Positions 1 to 7,324 of a stretch of DNA of 12,497 nucleotides are shown piece after piece (position 1 is the first letter of the stretch; each line of letters starts with the position of its first letter). The position numbers were made by a program, and so were the translations under genes. Below the pieces are notes generated by a model. That model searched no databases and had not been told where the DNA came from. It saw only the letters and a list, made by a program, of their open reading frames with translations. Source of the stretch: Paludibacter sp. (GTDB lineage Bacteria; Bacteroidota; Bacteroidia; Bacteroidales; Paludibacteraceae); the NCBI GenBank assembly GCA_009787075.1, contig WRGS01000207.1, positions 1-12,497 of the forward strand, given 5' to 3'.

Positions 1-63
1 AATGGCAATATATCAATAATCGTAAGTGAAACACAACCGAACTTATTGAAAAATGCAATGTAA
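1..63 (+). CDS. 3' end of an unidentified gene (partial, cut by window edge)
   Basis: Frame 1 is open from the first base and ends at a TAA at 61-63, giving a 20-residue tail that ends SETQPNLLKNAM. The other two plus frames close within 30 bases. The gene would converge on ddl, whose stop lies 9 bases further on, so the position suits a real gene end. The tail is too short to assign to a family. A 20-codon open stretch can also arise by chance in A/T-rich DNA, so only the possibility of a gene is supported. Confidence 0.4.
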   Translation, partial: NGNISIIVSETQPNLLKNAM

Positions 64-74
64 AAACGGCATTT
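51..74 (-). terminator. weak possible terminator after ddl
   Basis: Read on the minus strand, AAATGC (74-69) can pair with GCATTT (56-51) across a 12-nt loop. It is followed by a run of five T (53-49). The stem is only 6 bp and A/T-rich, and it overlaps both the last ddl codon and the end of the opposing partial gene. This is a weak candidate only. Confidence 0.2.
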
Positions 75-1050
75 ACGAGAGTTCGTTTTCAATAATTTCT
101 GTTAAAACATCGGTAATGTTCAGTCCTGCAGCGCGAACTTGCTGCGGGATAAAACTTGTTTGAGTCATTCCCGGAGTTGTATTCACTTCAAGCAAATTAA
201 TTTGATTATCTTTATCAACAATATAATCAATCCTGATAATTCCTTTACAATTAAGCAGTTCGTAAATTTCTTCTGTTTGCTCCTGAATTTCTTTTGACAG
301 TTTTTTTGTGATTCTCGCAGGGGTAATTTCCTCAACTGCGCCGTTGTATTTTGCATCATAATCGAAAAAATCATTTTTCGGCACAACTTCCGAAACAGGA
401 AAAACCACCGTTTTTTCGCGCGTGCGATACATTCCGCAGGTAAATTCCTTGCCTTGAATAAACTCTTCAATCATAATTTTATCACTTTCTGCAAATGCCT
501 TATCTATAGCAGTTTGCATGTCTTTTTGAGATTTCACTTTGCTGACACCAAAACTGCTGCCGCCAGTAGAAGGTTTTACAAAACACGGAAAATCAATTAC
601 TTGGCTTACAAAATCAATGTCAATTTCGTCGTTTTTTGTAAAAGCCAACGAATCAGCAGAAATAATATCGAAACTGTTCAAATATTCGATGCAGGCGTGT
701 TTATCAAAAGTCAGAGCCGCTGCAAGTACGCCGCAGCACGAATACGGAATGCGCAAAAGTTCAAAATATCCCTGCAAAATACCGTTTTCGCCGGGCGTTC
801 CGTGAATGGTGATGTACGCAAAATCGAAAACGGTTTTTACTCCATTGTGTGTAAAACTGAAATCGTTTTTGTCGATGCAAGCAGATTTTTTATCGGAAAT
901 TTCAACTGTCCATTCTTTGCCTATAATCTTGACAATGAATAAATTATAACGATTTTTATCTATAAAGCCGTAAAGTCCTTCCGCGCTTCTGAACGAAACT
1001 TCTATCTCTTTGGAGTCGCCCCCGCAAACTATTGCTATGTTTGGTTTCAT
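73..1050 (-). CDS. ddl: D-alanine--D-alanine ligase
   Basis: Cytoplasmic ATP-grasp enzyme that joins two D-alanines using ATP, supplying the D-Ala-D-Ala end of the peptidoglycan precursor. The 325 residues match the usual family length. Visible motifs in order: the N-terminal GG.S.E.EVS signature (residues 10-19, Glu17 at the D-Ala-binding position), HGTPGENG (83-90), the ATP-grasp glycine/serine loop KPSTGGSSFGV (159-169), FFDYDAKY (228-235), RIDY (273-276) and the metal-binding LLEVNTTPGMT (286-296). The Tyr at 235 in the omega loop is the residue typical of D-Ala-D-Ala ligases, not the D-Ala-D-Lac (VanA-type) enzymes, so this is a housekeeping copy. The ATG at 1050 places the Rossmann start (NIAIVCGG) right at the N-terminus. 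It lies 57 nt downstream of birA on the same strand, with its own TAATTTTGC motif in the gap, so it may be read both with birA and alone. Confidence 0.96.
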   Translation of the reverse strand: MKPNIAIVCGGDSKEIEVSFRSAEGLYGFIDKNRYNLFIVKIIGKEWTVEISDKKSACIDKNDFSFTHNGVKTVFDFAYITIHGTPGENGILQGYFELLRIPYSCCGVLAAALTFDKHACIEYLNSFDIISADSLAFTKNDEIDIDFVSQVIDFPCFVKPSTGGSSFGVSKVKSQKDMQTAIDKAFAESDKIMIEEFIQGKEFTCGMYRTREKTVVFPVSEVVPKNDFFDYDAKYNGAVEEITPARITKKLSKEIQEQTEEIYELLNCKGIIRIDYIVDKDNQINLLEVNTTPGMTQTSFIPQQVRAAGLNITDVLTEIIENELS

Positions 1051-1070
1051 TTTTTTAAATTTTAATTTTG

Positions 1071-1078
1071 CAAAATTA
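1071..1078 (-). promoter_or_regulatory. putative -7 promoter box for ddl
   Basis: Read on the minus strand this is TAATTTTG followed by C, matching the Bacteroidota -7 consensus TAnnTTTG. It ends 20 nt before the ddl ATG. No clear TTTG -33 element is seen at the expected distance, so the call rests on the -7 box and its intergenic position. Confidence 0.4.
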
Positions 1079-1107
1079 ACACAAAACTTTGGTATAAAAA
1101 TTATTTT

Positions 1108-1929
1108 TCAAACAAAAATTACTTCCTTAAAATAAAAACCGCGCTTGTTACCTTCGGTCATTTCCAAAATTAATTGTCCATCGTCTTGAATTTCAACGAT
1201 TTTGGCAGAAAAAAATTGATTTGTTTCACGTGTTAGATAATTATAAAAACCGTCATTTCGATATAAAGATTTGAAATATTGCAATTTGATGTTTTCGTAA
1301 TTATTTTTATCATTTAAAAAGAAAATAATTTTTTGACAAATTTTTTCCAAAATTTCGTTCAAATTGTCAATTTTTCTCTCTGTGATTTGGCACAGCGAAA
1401 TCGGATTCGGCGCATTGCTGTAAAAATGTAACTGATTAATATTCAGCCCAATGCCGATAATTGAATGTGTAATTTGTTTTCCTTTTAAATTATTTTCAAT
1501 TAAAATTCCACAAATTTTTTTTTCGCGCCAATAAATATCATTCGACCATTTTATTTTAAAATTTTCAGTTGAATTTTTCTGCAAATATTCATCAAGAACC
1601 GACTTTACAGCCAAAGAAGTTGCCTGCGAGAGAATAAAGTTTTTATCAATTGTTAAATTTTCTGGGCGAAATAAAATACTGAAAGTCAGGTTTTTGCCGC
1701 ATTCTGTTTCCCATTTGTTGCCTGCCTGCCCTTTACCTGCCGATTGAAAATCGGTTGTTAACACAAAACCCGATGGCAAATTTTCAGTTTTCACCATTTG
1801 AGCAAGCAAAACGTTGGTAGAAGGCGTACAATCAATGTGATAATATTTCAAATTTTCTGATTTCAAGTTGCAAAATTTTATATATAAATTTGAATTAATA
1901 ATTGTAATACCATTTAGGAGTAATTGCAT
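1108..1929 (-). CDS. birA: biotin--[acetyl-CoA-carboxylase] ligase, catalytic domain only
   Basis: Activates biotin to biotinyl-AMP and transfers it to the lysine of biotin carboxyl carrier proteins, in the cytoplasm. Visible motifs: STN (37-39), the biotinyl-AMP loop QSAGKGQAGNKW (62-73), KWSNDIYW (127-134), KKICGILIEN (137-146), GIGLNIN (159-165), and a C-terminal small beta domain ending GFYFKEVIFV. There is no N-terminal winged helix, so this is a group I enzyme without the repressor function of E. coli BirA. The loop has Gln68 where E. coli has Arg118. The ATG at 1929 gives 273 residues but makes the gene overlap yraN by 35 nt and adds a tail before the domain (which begins near residue 27). 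TTG codons at residues 22 and 27 are alternative starts. Probably cotranscribed with yraN and ddl. Confidence 0.93.
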   Translation of the reverse strand: MQLLLNGITIINSNLYIKFCNLKSENLKYYHIDCTPSTNVLLAQMVKTENLPSGFVLTTDFQSAGKGQAGNKWETECGKNLTFSILFRPENLTIDKNFILSQATSLAVKSVLDEYLQKNSTENFKIKWSNDIYWREKKICGILIENNLKGKQITHSIIGIGLNINQLHFYSNAPNPISLCQITERKIDNLNEILEKICQKIIFFLNDKNNYENIKLQYFKSLYRNDGFYNYLTRETNQFFSAKIVEIQDDGQLILEMTEGNKRGFYFKEVIFV

Positions 1930-2272
1930 CGGGGAAATGTGTCAGGCGGTGTGTGCCATTTTTTGCAAAAACAATGCTTACAACATCTATTTGAGTGTTT
2001 TTCTCAATTTTATTAACAAGAATATAATTGTGCGCGGCTTGCAAAGTACGTTTCATTTTCGCGTCTGTAATAAAATCTTCCGGCTCGCCAAAAGCGTTTC
2101 CCATGCGCGTTTTTACCTCAACCATTATGACCAATTCATCGTTTTCGGCAACAAAATCGAGTTCAAAATGATGCGACCGCCAATTAGAATCACGAATCGA
2201 AAATCCTTTCGATACAAAAAAATCTTTTGCAATTTCTTCGCCGCGCTTGCCTAAATCGTTGTGTACCGCCAT
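1895..2272 (-). CDS. YraN/UPF0102 family putative endonuclease
   Basis: A 125-residue protein of the YraN (UPF0102) family, a small single-domain PD-(D/E)XK nuclease fold of uncertain cellular role. Visible features: G..GE.IA (residues 8-15, Glu12), the active-site strand HHFELDFVA (34-42, Glu37/Asp39) and MVEVKTR (50-56, Glu52 and Lys54), followed by the family's conserved C-terminal half ending in a DAITP motif (115-119). The usual G-E-x-D form here reads F-E-L-D. The ATG at 2272 is the natural start. The gene's 3' end overlaps the proposed birA start by 35 nt, which suggests a shared transcript. Confidence 0.9.
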   Translation of the reverse strand: MAVHNDLGKRGEEIAKDFFVSKGFSIRDSNWRSHHFELDFVAENDELVIMVEVKTRMGNAFGEPEDFITDAKMKRTLQAAHNYILVNKIEKNTQIDVVSIVFAKNGTHRLTHFPDAITPKWYYNY

Positions 2273-2293
2273 TTTATCAATGTCTTAATTTTG

Positions 2294-2301
2294 CAAAAAT
2301 A
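2294..2301 (-). promoter_or_regulatory. putative -7 box for yraN-birA(-ddl)
   Basis: On the minus strand this reads TATTTTTG followed by C, and ends 21 nt before the yraN ATG, in the short divergent gap to the exonuclease gene. The flank is very A/T-rich and no -33 TTTG is seen at the right distance. Confidence 0.35.
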
Positions 2302-2357
2302 AAAATTATTTTTGAATTTTAAAAATGGTGATGGATTTTTTTCATCAAAATAATTTG

Positions 2358-2365
2358 TAACTTTG
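2358..2365 (+). promoter_or_regulatory. putative -7 box for the exonuclease-mltF pair
   Basis: TAACTTTG followed by C is an excellent match to the Bacteroidota -7 element. It ends 14 nt before the ATG at 2380, so transcription would begin within roughly ten bases of the start codon. The sequence about 20 nt upstream is a T-run without a TTTG. Confidence 0.5.
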
Positions 2366-2379
2366 CAAAAAATATATAA

Positions 2380-3111
2380 ATGAATCCCAAACTGAAAAAA
2401 ATTCTGTTTATTGATATCGAAACCGTTCCACAAGCGGCTTCATACGCCGACTTATCAGACGAAATGCAGCATTGCTGGGACGAAAAATTTACGCAACTTG
2501 CTTTTCGGCAGCCAGAAAAATATGCCGAAAAAACTTCGGCACAGAGTTTTGAACAAAACGCAGGAATTTATTCAGAATTTGGCAGAATTATCTGTATTTC
2601 AGCAGGTTTCATTTTTGAAAATAATGAAAAAACTTCTTTTCGCCTTACCTCATTTGCCGATAAAGACGAACGAACTCTGTTAATTAATTTCAATTCTCTT
2701 TTGCAAAAATTTTGTAAAACGCCTGCCCACACTCTTTGCGGACACAATATCAAGGAATTTGATGTGCCTTATCTTTGCAGACGTATGATTATCAATAAGA
2801 TATGGTTGCCTAAAATTTTGCAGATTGCAGGCAAAAAGTCATGGGAACTTTCGTTTTTGGATACGCTTGATATGTGGAAATTCGGAGATATGAAAAATTA
2901 CACTTCGTTAAAACTGCTGACAACAATTCTTGACATTCCAACGCCAAAAGACGACATTGACGGCAGTATGGTGGCGAACGTTTTTTACAAAGAAAATGAT
3001 TTGCAGCGAATTGCAACTTATTGTCAAAAAGACGTGGTGGCAACGGTGCAGGTTTTTTTGCGGTTAAATGGTTTTGAAACAATTGATAACAATAATATTG
3101 AATTTGTATGA
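2380..3111 (+). CDS. DnaQ-like 3'-5' exonuclease (PolB-type exonuclease domain, standalone)
   Basis: A 243-residue standalone RNase H-fold exonuclease of the predicted 3'-5' exonuclease family related to the proofreading domain of family B DNA polymerases (DNA_pol_B_exo2 type). The four acidic metal ligands are all visible: Exo I FIDIETVP (residues 10-17, Asp12 and Glu14), Exo II GHNIKEFDVPYL (121-132, Asp128), and Exo III YCQKDVVAT (214-222, Tyr214 and Asp218). A DIDGSMV segment (192-198) is also typical of the family. The chemistry should be metal-dependent removal of nucleotides from 3' ends. The natural substrate and pathway are not established for this family as far as I know. The stop overlaps the next gene's start (ATGA), implying translational coupling. 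No polymerase domain is present. Confidence 0.88.
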   Translation: MNPKLKKILFIDIETVPQAASYADLSDEMQHCWDEKFTQLAFRQPEKYAEKTSAQSFEQNAGIYSEFGRIICISAGFIFENNEKTSFRLTSFADKDERTLLINFNSLLQKFCKTPAHTLCGHNIKEFDVPYLCRRMIINKIWLPKILQIAGKKSWELSFLDTLDMWKFGDMKNYTSLKLLTTILDIPTPKDDIDGSMVANVFYKENDLQRIATYCQKDVVATVQVFLRLNGFETIDNNNIEFV

Positions 3112-4469
3112 AACAGATTTTAAGGCATTTACAGATAATTATTTTCATTTTTATTGTTCTTTTTTCCTGTAAAAATAATAATAAAGATGAAAATCCGACA
3201 ACACGTCCGCTGCCTGCGGATACTTTACGTGTCGTAACTATGTACAGCCCAACGGCTTATTTCTTTTTTCAGGACGAATTTATGGGGTTTGACTACGAAT
3301 TGGCGCAAAATTTGGCAAAATATATGAATTTGCCTATAAAAATTTCGCTTGCAGCCAGCGAACAGGAAATGGCGGCTCTTTTGGATAATGGCGAAGTTGA
3401 TATTGCCGCTTATAATGTAGTGCAAACCAAAGAGTTAAAGCGAAATTTGACTTTTGTCTTCCAGCAACCCGATTCATATCAAATTTTGGTGCAAAAAGGC
3501 GGCGACAACTCGCTTGCAAACATCGGAGAACTTAACGGAAAAACTGTTACCGTAAAGCAAAATTCGGTTTTTGCCGAGCGGTTAAAGAATCTAAATCAGG
3601 AATTTGGCGGCGGAATTAATATTGTTTATGCGCCAGATACTATTACAAGCGAAGATTTGATTGAACTTGTCGCCCTCGACAGCATAGATTACACGCTTGC
3701 TTATTACAACACCGCACTGCTTTTCAAGTCTATTTACCGCAAACTTGACCTTTCGCTGCACGTTGGATTTTATCAGCGCAACGGTTGGTTGGTTAGCAAT
3801 CAAAGCATTGATTTACAAAAAGTTATAGAAGAATGGGAAAACAATAAATCAACTCGCAAACTCATTAACCGACTTCGCCAAAAATATTGGCAACGGAATT
3901 TTCAACTTGCAAATGAACAACAAATACACATTCCGCGCGGCAGTATTTCGCCCTATGATGATTATTTTAAAGAATACGCAAAAAATATTGGTTGGGATTG
4001 GCGGCTTGTGGCGGCGGTGGCAAATGCAGAATCGCGCTTTAAACCCGACCTTACTTCGTGGGCGGGAGCAGTTGGAGTGATGCAACTTATGCCCGTTACT
4101 GCAAGGAAAATGGGACTCACCGATTCTGTTTTTTACCATGCACGCGAAAATATTCAGGCGGGAACAAAATATTTAAAGTATTTGGAACGGAATTTCAGCA
4201 GCATTGAAGACCTCACAGAGCGCAAAAAATTTATTCTTGCCTCCTACAATGTTGGTCCTGCACATATTTTTGATGCTATTGAACTGACAAAAAAACATGG
4301 GCGCAATCCACAAATTTGGGACGGAAATGTTGAATATTTTTTAATCAAAAAAAATGAACCTGAATATTACAACGACCCCGTTGTCAAATACGGACCGCTG
4401 CGAGGTGCAAGTGCAGCATCTTTTGTAAAAAAAATAATGAATACTTACGATTCGTATTCAGGTAAATAA
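3108..4469 (+). CDS. MltF-like membrane-bound lytic murein transglycosylase (lipoprotein)
   Basis: Cleaves the glycan backbone of peptidoglycan, leaving 1,6-anhydro-muramyl ends; expected in the periplasm, attached by lipid. The N-terminus is a short hydrophobic signal with lipobox LFSC (Cys21). Residues about 38-265 form a solute-binding-protein-family-3 domain (start LRVVTMYSPTAYF, with GFDYELAQ at 60-67), the regulatory half of MltF. Residues about 285-445 are an SLT domain: catalytic Glu308 in NAESRF, GVMQLMP (323-329), NIQAGTKYL (348-356) and ASYNVGP (378-384). Length 453 is somewhat shorter than E. coli MltF (about 518) but both domains look complete. The residues after the Cys (KNNNKDE) do not place an acidic cluster at the usual surface-export position, consistent with a periplasmic-facing enzyme. 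The ATG overlaps the previous stop by 4 nt. Confidence 0.93.
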   Translation: MKQILRHLQIIIFIFIVLFSCKNNNKDENPTTRPLPADTLRVVTMYSPTAYFFFQDEFMGFDYELAQNLAKYMNLPIKISLAASEQEMAALLDNGEVDIAAYNVVQTKELKRNLTFVFQQPDSYQILVQKGGDNSLANIGELNGKTVTVKQNSVFAERLKNLNQEFGGGINIVYAPDTITSEDLIELVALDSIDYTLAYYNTALLFKSIYRKLDLSLHVGFYQRNGWLVSNQSIDLQKVIEEWENNKSTRKLINRLRQKYWQRNFQLANEQQIHIPRGSISPYDDYFKEYAKNIGWDWRLVAAVANAESRFKPDLTSWAGAVGVMQLMPVTARKMGLTDSVFYHARENIQAGTKYLKYLERNFSSIEDLTERKKFILASYNVGPAHIFDAIELTKKHGRNPQIWDGNVEYFLIKKNEPEYYNDPVVKYGPLRGASAASFVKKIMNTYDSYSGK

Positions 4470-4476
4470 TTTTTTG

Positions 4477-4484
4477 TAATTTTG
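4477..4484 (+). promoter_or_regulatory. putative -7 box for the aspartate kinase operon
   Basis: TAATTTTG lies in the 52-nt gap after the transglycosylase gene and ends 37 nt before the ATG at 4522. It fits the consensus, but the flank is A/T-rich and no -33 TTTG is evident. No hairpin terminator is seen in this gap, so read-through from the upstream pair is possible. Confidence 0.35.
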
Positions 4485-4521
4485 TAAAAATATTTTAAAT
4501 TTTAATTTTTAATAAAAATAA

Positions 4522-5787
4522 ATGGTTGTCTATAAATTTGGAGGCGCGTCTGTGCGCTCGGCAGAAGGTATAAAAAACATTGTATCAATAGTTTCAGGTA
4601 ATTCTCAAAATATGTTTATCGTTGTTTCGGCAATGGGGAAAACAACAAATGCAATGGAACGCGTACTTGATGCTTTTATGCGAGCCGAAAAGAACGAAGC
4701 ATTAGCGCAAATGATTGAGATTGAGCAATTTCATCGCGGAATTTGCAATCAAATTTTTTATTCTGAAAAAGAAACGGACGAAATTCTCAATCCGCTTTTT
4801 ACTGAAATAAAAAAACTGATTATCAATGGAATAGGCGATGATTACGACCGCTGGTACGACCGCCTCGTTTCTTATGGAGAAATTATTTCTACAAAAATTA
4901 TTTCCGCTTATTTAAAAACACAAAAAGTTGATAATAAGTGGTTGGATATGAGGCATCTGCTTATTACCGACAGTAATTTTCGCGAAGCAAATGTAAATAT
5001 GGAGCAAAGCCGCAAAAAATTGCGCGAAGCAGTTGATTTTAAGCAATATAAAATTTTTATTGGGCAAGGTTTTATCGGCGCAAATCTCAAAGGCGATGCT
5101 ACAACTCTTGGGCGTGAAGGGTCGGATTATACGGCGGCAGTTGTGGGCAATTTGCTTGATGCGCAAAGCGTTACAATTTGGAAAGATGTTCCGGGAATTT
5201 TAAATGCCGACCCGCGAATTTTTCCAAACACGGTTTTAATTCCTGAATTGACTTATGCCGATGCAGTGGAACTTGCTTACAGCGGCGCGCAAATTATTCA
5301 CCCGAAAACCATCAAACCGCTTGAAAATGCTAATATTCCGCTTTTTGTGCGTCCGTTTTATGCACCTGCCGAATTCGGTTCGGTGATTAAAGCGCAAACG
5401 GCGCACGCAATTGATGTTCCTGTGTTGATTTTGCGTGAAAATCAAACGCTTGTGAGCATTCGCCCGCGCGATTTTTCGTTTGTGCTGGAGGACAGTTTAT
5501 CGCACGTGTTCTCGGTGTTGAACAAACACAGAATTAAAGTTTCATTGATTCAAAGTTCTGCTGTAAGCATCTCTGTATGTGTTGATAACACACGTTATTT
5601 GCCTGCTGCCCTTGATGAACTTTTCAACGATTATTTAGTTATATACAATCACAATCTCGAACTTTTAACAATTCGCGGCACAAATACCGAAATTGAGAAT
5701 GAAACTACTTCAGGCAGAGAAATTTTACTTTCGCAACACACCCGCCGCATTGCGAGATTTTTAATGAGGAAAAAAGAATTAAATTAA
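4522..5787 (+). CDS. aspartate kinase (monofunctional)
   Basis: Phosphorylates L-aspartate to 4-phospho-L-aspartate, the first step towards lysine/diaminopimelate, threonine and methionine. The 421 residues contain the kinase domain (KFGGAS at 5-10, VVSAMGK at 34-40, GFIGAN at 183-188, TTLGREGSDYTAA at 194-206, WKDVPGILNADPR at 220-232, GAQIIHPKT at 255-263). A C-terminal ACT region follows from about 298: a first ACT unit around 310-355 and a shorter second one to about 390. ACT domains usually bind the end-product amino acid. The length is slightly under the roughly 450 of E. coli LysC. There is no homoserine dehydrogenase domain, so this is not a ThrA-type fusion. Which amino acid inhibits it cannot be read from the sequence. 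rsmG starts 6 nt after the stop, so the two are probably cotranscribed. Confidence 0.95.
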   Translation: MVVYKFGGASVRSAEGIKNIVSIVSGNSQNMFIVVSAMGKTTNAMERVLDAFMRAEKNEALAQMIEIEQFHRGICNQIFYSEKETDEILNPLFTEIKKLIINGIGDDYDRWYDRLVSYGEIISTKIISAYLKTQKVDNKWLDMRHLLITDSNFREANVNMEQSRKKLREAVDFKQYKIFIGQGFIGANLKGDATTLGREGSDYTAAVVGNLLDAQSVTIWKDVPGILNADPRIFPNTVLIPELTYADAVELAYSGAQIIHPKTIKPLENANIPLFVRPFYAPAEFGSVIKAQTAHAIDVPVLILRENQTLVSIRPRDFSFVLEDSLSHVFSVLNKHRIKVSLIQSSAVSISVCVDNTRYLPAALDELFNDYLVIYNHNLELLTIRGTNTEIENETTSGREILLSQHTRRIARFLMRKKELN

Positions 5788-5793
5788 AAATTT

Positions 5794-6414
5794 ATGCAAG
5801 AAATTTTTAAATATTTTCAATGGCTTTCCAATGTGCAAAAGGCGCAATTTGATGCGCTTTTTGCGCTGTATTCCGATTGGAATGCAAAAATTAACGTAAT
5901 TTCGCGGCGCGATATTGAAAATTTGTATATTCATCACGTTCTGCATTCGTTGGCAATTGCGCAAGTTATTAATTTTAAGAATAATACAAAAATTTTAGAT
6001 GTTGGAACAGGTGGCGGATTTCCCGGAATTCCGCTTGCAATTTTATTTGAAAATGTTAATTTTACTTTAATTGACAGCGTTGGTAAAAAAGTAAAAGTGG
6101 CTACAGAAGTTTCAAAATCGCTTGAACTGAAAAACGTAGAAATTAAGCAATTACGCGCAGAAGAAGAACATGGAAAATTTGATTATGCAGTAAGTCGTGC
6201 AGTTATGCCGCTTGCCGATTTAGTTAAAATTATTAAAAAAAATATTTCCAAAGAACAAAAAAACGCTTTGCCAAACGGACTTATTTGTCTTAAAGGCGGC
6301 GAATTGGCACACGAAATTTTACCGTTTAAAAATATTGCGCAAACATACGCAATAAATGATTTTTTTAAAGAAGAATATTTTAAAACAAAAAAAGTAGTGT
6401 TTGTGCCAATATAA
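5794..6414 (+). CDS. rsmG: 16S rRNA (guanine(527)-N7)-methyltransferase RsmG (GidB)
   Basis: Uses S-adenosylmethionine to methylate N7 of G527 in 16S rRNA. The 206 residues match the family length. Visible features: the N-terminal helix with NVISRRDIENLYIHHVLHSL (34-53), the AdoMet-binding loop DVGTGGGFPGIPLA (69-82), LIDSVGKKV (92-100), the FDYAVSRAV segment (129-137), and a C-terminal GLICLKGGE strand-turn (162-170). In other bacteria, loss of this modification gives low-level streptomycin resistance (established for the family). It starts 6 nt after the aspartate kinase stop and is followed 42 nt later by an outer-membrane protein gene on the same strand with no promoter motif of its own visible. 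Confidence 0.95.
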   Translation: MQEIFKYFQWLSNVQKAQFDALFALYSDWNAKINVISRRDIENLYIHHVLHSLAIAQVINFKNNTKILDVGTGGGFPGIPLAILFENVNFTLIDSVGKKVKVATEVSKSLELKNVEIKQLRAEEEHGKFDYAVSRAVMPLADLVKIIKKNISKEQKNALPNGLICLKGGELAHEILPFKNIAQTYAINDFFKEEYFKTKKVVFVPI

Positions 6415-6456
6415 ATAATTGAATATCAGATAAATATCAAGAATAATTTTTAAAAG

Positions 6457-7239
6457 ATGAAAAAAATAATTGCAATTTTAATAACAGTTTTTTCTTTTTT
6501 GCAAATAAATTTATTTGCGCAAACAGAAAACGAGCCGATAAAGGACTATACGCACGGAATTTTGCGCTCATTGGCTGCAGGAGTGGAGTACAGAGTAAAA
6601 GCGGGAGTGCTCATTGGCGGAATGTCGCCCATACCTGTTCCACTCGAAATTCAGAAAATTAACAGTTTCAATCCGCTGTTAAACTTGATGTTAGAAGCAG
6701 AAATACAAAAAAGTTTTGATAAACAGTGGGCGTTGAGTTTTGGGTTGAAAATGGAGCAAAAAGGAATGAAAACTCAGGCGCAAGTCAAGAATTATGCAAT
6801 GGAACTGATTCAACAGGACGGCTCGATTGCGGGCGTTTGGTATGGCGGAGTAAAAACGACAGTAAATAATTCGTATCTCACGCTACCTGTTTTGGCAGTG
6901 TTCAAGCCTGCACAACGCTGGGGAATCAAACTCGGACCATATATTTCGTACCTTATCAGCGGCGCATTTTCGGGTGATGTTTACGATGGTTATCTGCGCG
7001 TGGGTAACCCCACAGGCGAAAAAATGGAAATTTTAAGCGCACCTTACGATTTTTACGAACACCTTGTAAAATGGAATTATGGCATTCAGGCAAGCACAGA
7101 ATTTCAGGCGTTTCCACATCTTTTTGCAGGCTTGGATTTCACCTGGGGAATAAATTCTATTTTTCCAAAAGATTTTAAAACAATGAGTTTTGCAATGCAC
7201 CCAATTTATTTCGCGTTGAATTTTGGATATAAATTTTAA
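6457..7239 (+). CDS. outer-membrane beta-barrel protein (PorT/OMP_b-brl type)
   Basis: A 260-residue protein with a classic Sec signal peptide: KK followed by a hydrophobic stretch and LFAQ at about residues 19-22, so cleavage is likely after LFA. The mature part shows alternating hydrophobic/polar strands: the ALSFGLKMEQKGMK strand-turn, LTLPVLAVFKP, WGIKLGPYISYLISG and LFAGLDFTWGIN. It ends with a strand HPIYFALNFGYKF. A C-terminal aromatic residue is typical of BAM-inserted barrels. 'LTLPVLAVF' followed by 'GIKLGPYISYL' is the pattern of the PorT-like outer-membrane beta-barrel domain family. Function within the family cannot be fixed. It is the last gene before a terminator and probably belongs to the aspartate kinase-rsmG transcript. 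Confidence 0.82.
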   Translation: MKKIIAILITVFSFLQINLFAQTENEPIKDYTHGILRSLAAGVEYRVKAGVLIGGMSPIPVPLEIQKINSFNPLLNLMLEAEIQKSFDKQWALSFGLKMEQKGMKTQAQVKNYAMELIQQDGSIAGVWYGGVKTTVNNSYLTLPVLAVFKPAQRWGIKLGPYISYLISGAFSGDVYDGYLRVGNPTGEKMEILSAPYDFYEHLVKWNYGIQASTEFQAFPHLFAGLDFTWGINSIFPKDFKTMSFAMHPIYFALNFGYKF

Positions 7240-7244
7240 AAAAC

Positions 7245-7275
7245 AAAAAAACGCCACTAATAACGGCGTTTTTTT
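7245..7275. terminator. bidirectional intrinsic terminator
   Basis: ACGCC (7251-7255) pairs with GGCGT (7265-7269) across a 9-nt loop. The stem can be extended by six A (7245-7250) against T (7270-7275). A T-run follows on the plus strand (7 T, 7269-7275) and an equivalent one on the minus strand. It lies between convergent genes and should stop both the barrel-protein operon and the small lipoprotein gene. Confidence 0.85.
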
Positions 7276-7324
7276 ACATTTTTTTTATTTTATAAAATGA
7301 GATTTTTTATTGTGCTACAATAAT

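Noticed and set aside
454..942. A 162-codon open frame on the plus strand antisense to ddl
   Set aside because: It is the complementary shadow of a strongly conserved ddl; its translation is rich in Phe/Lys/Ile with no domain pattern.
2380..3111. Exonuclease as a fragment of a broken DNA polymerase B or a defence nuclease
   Set aside because: The 243-residue length and all Exo I-III motifs match the standalone family, no polymerase remnants follow, and no defence partner gene is adjacent.
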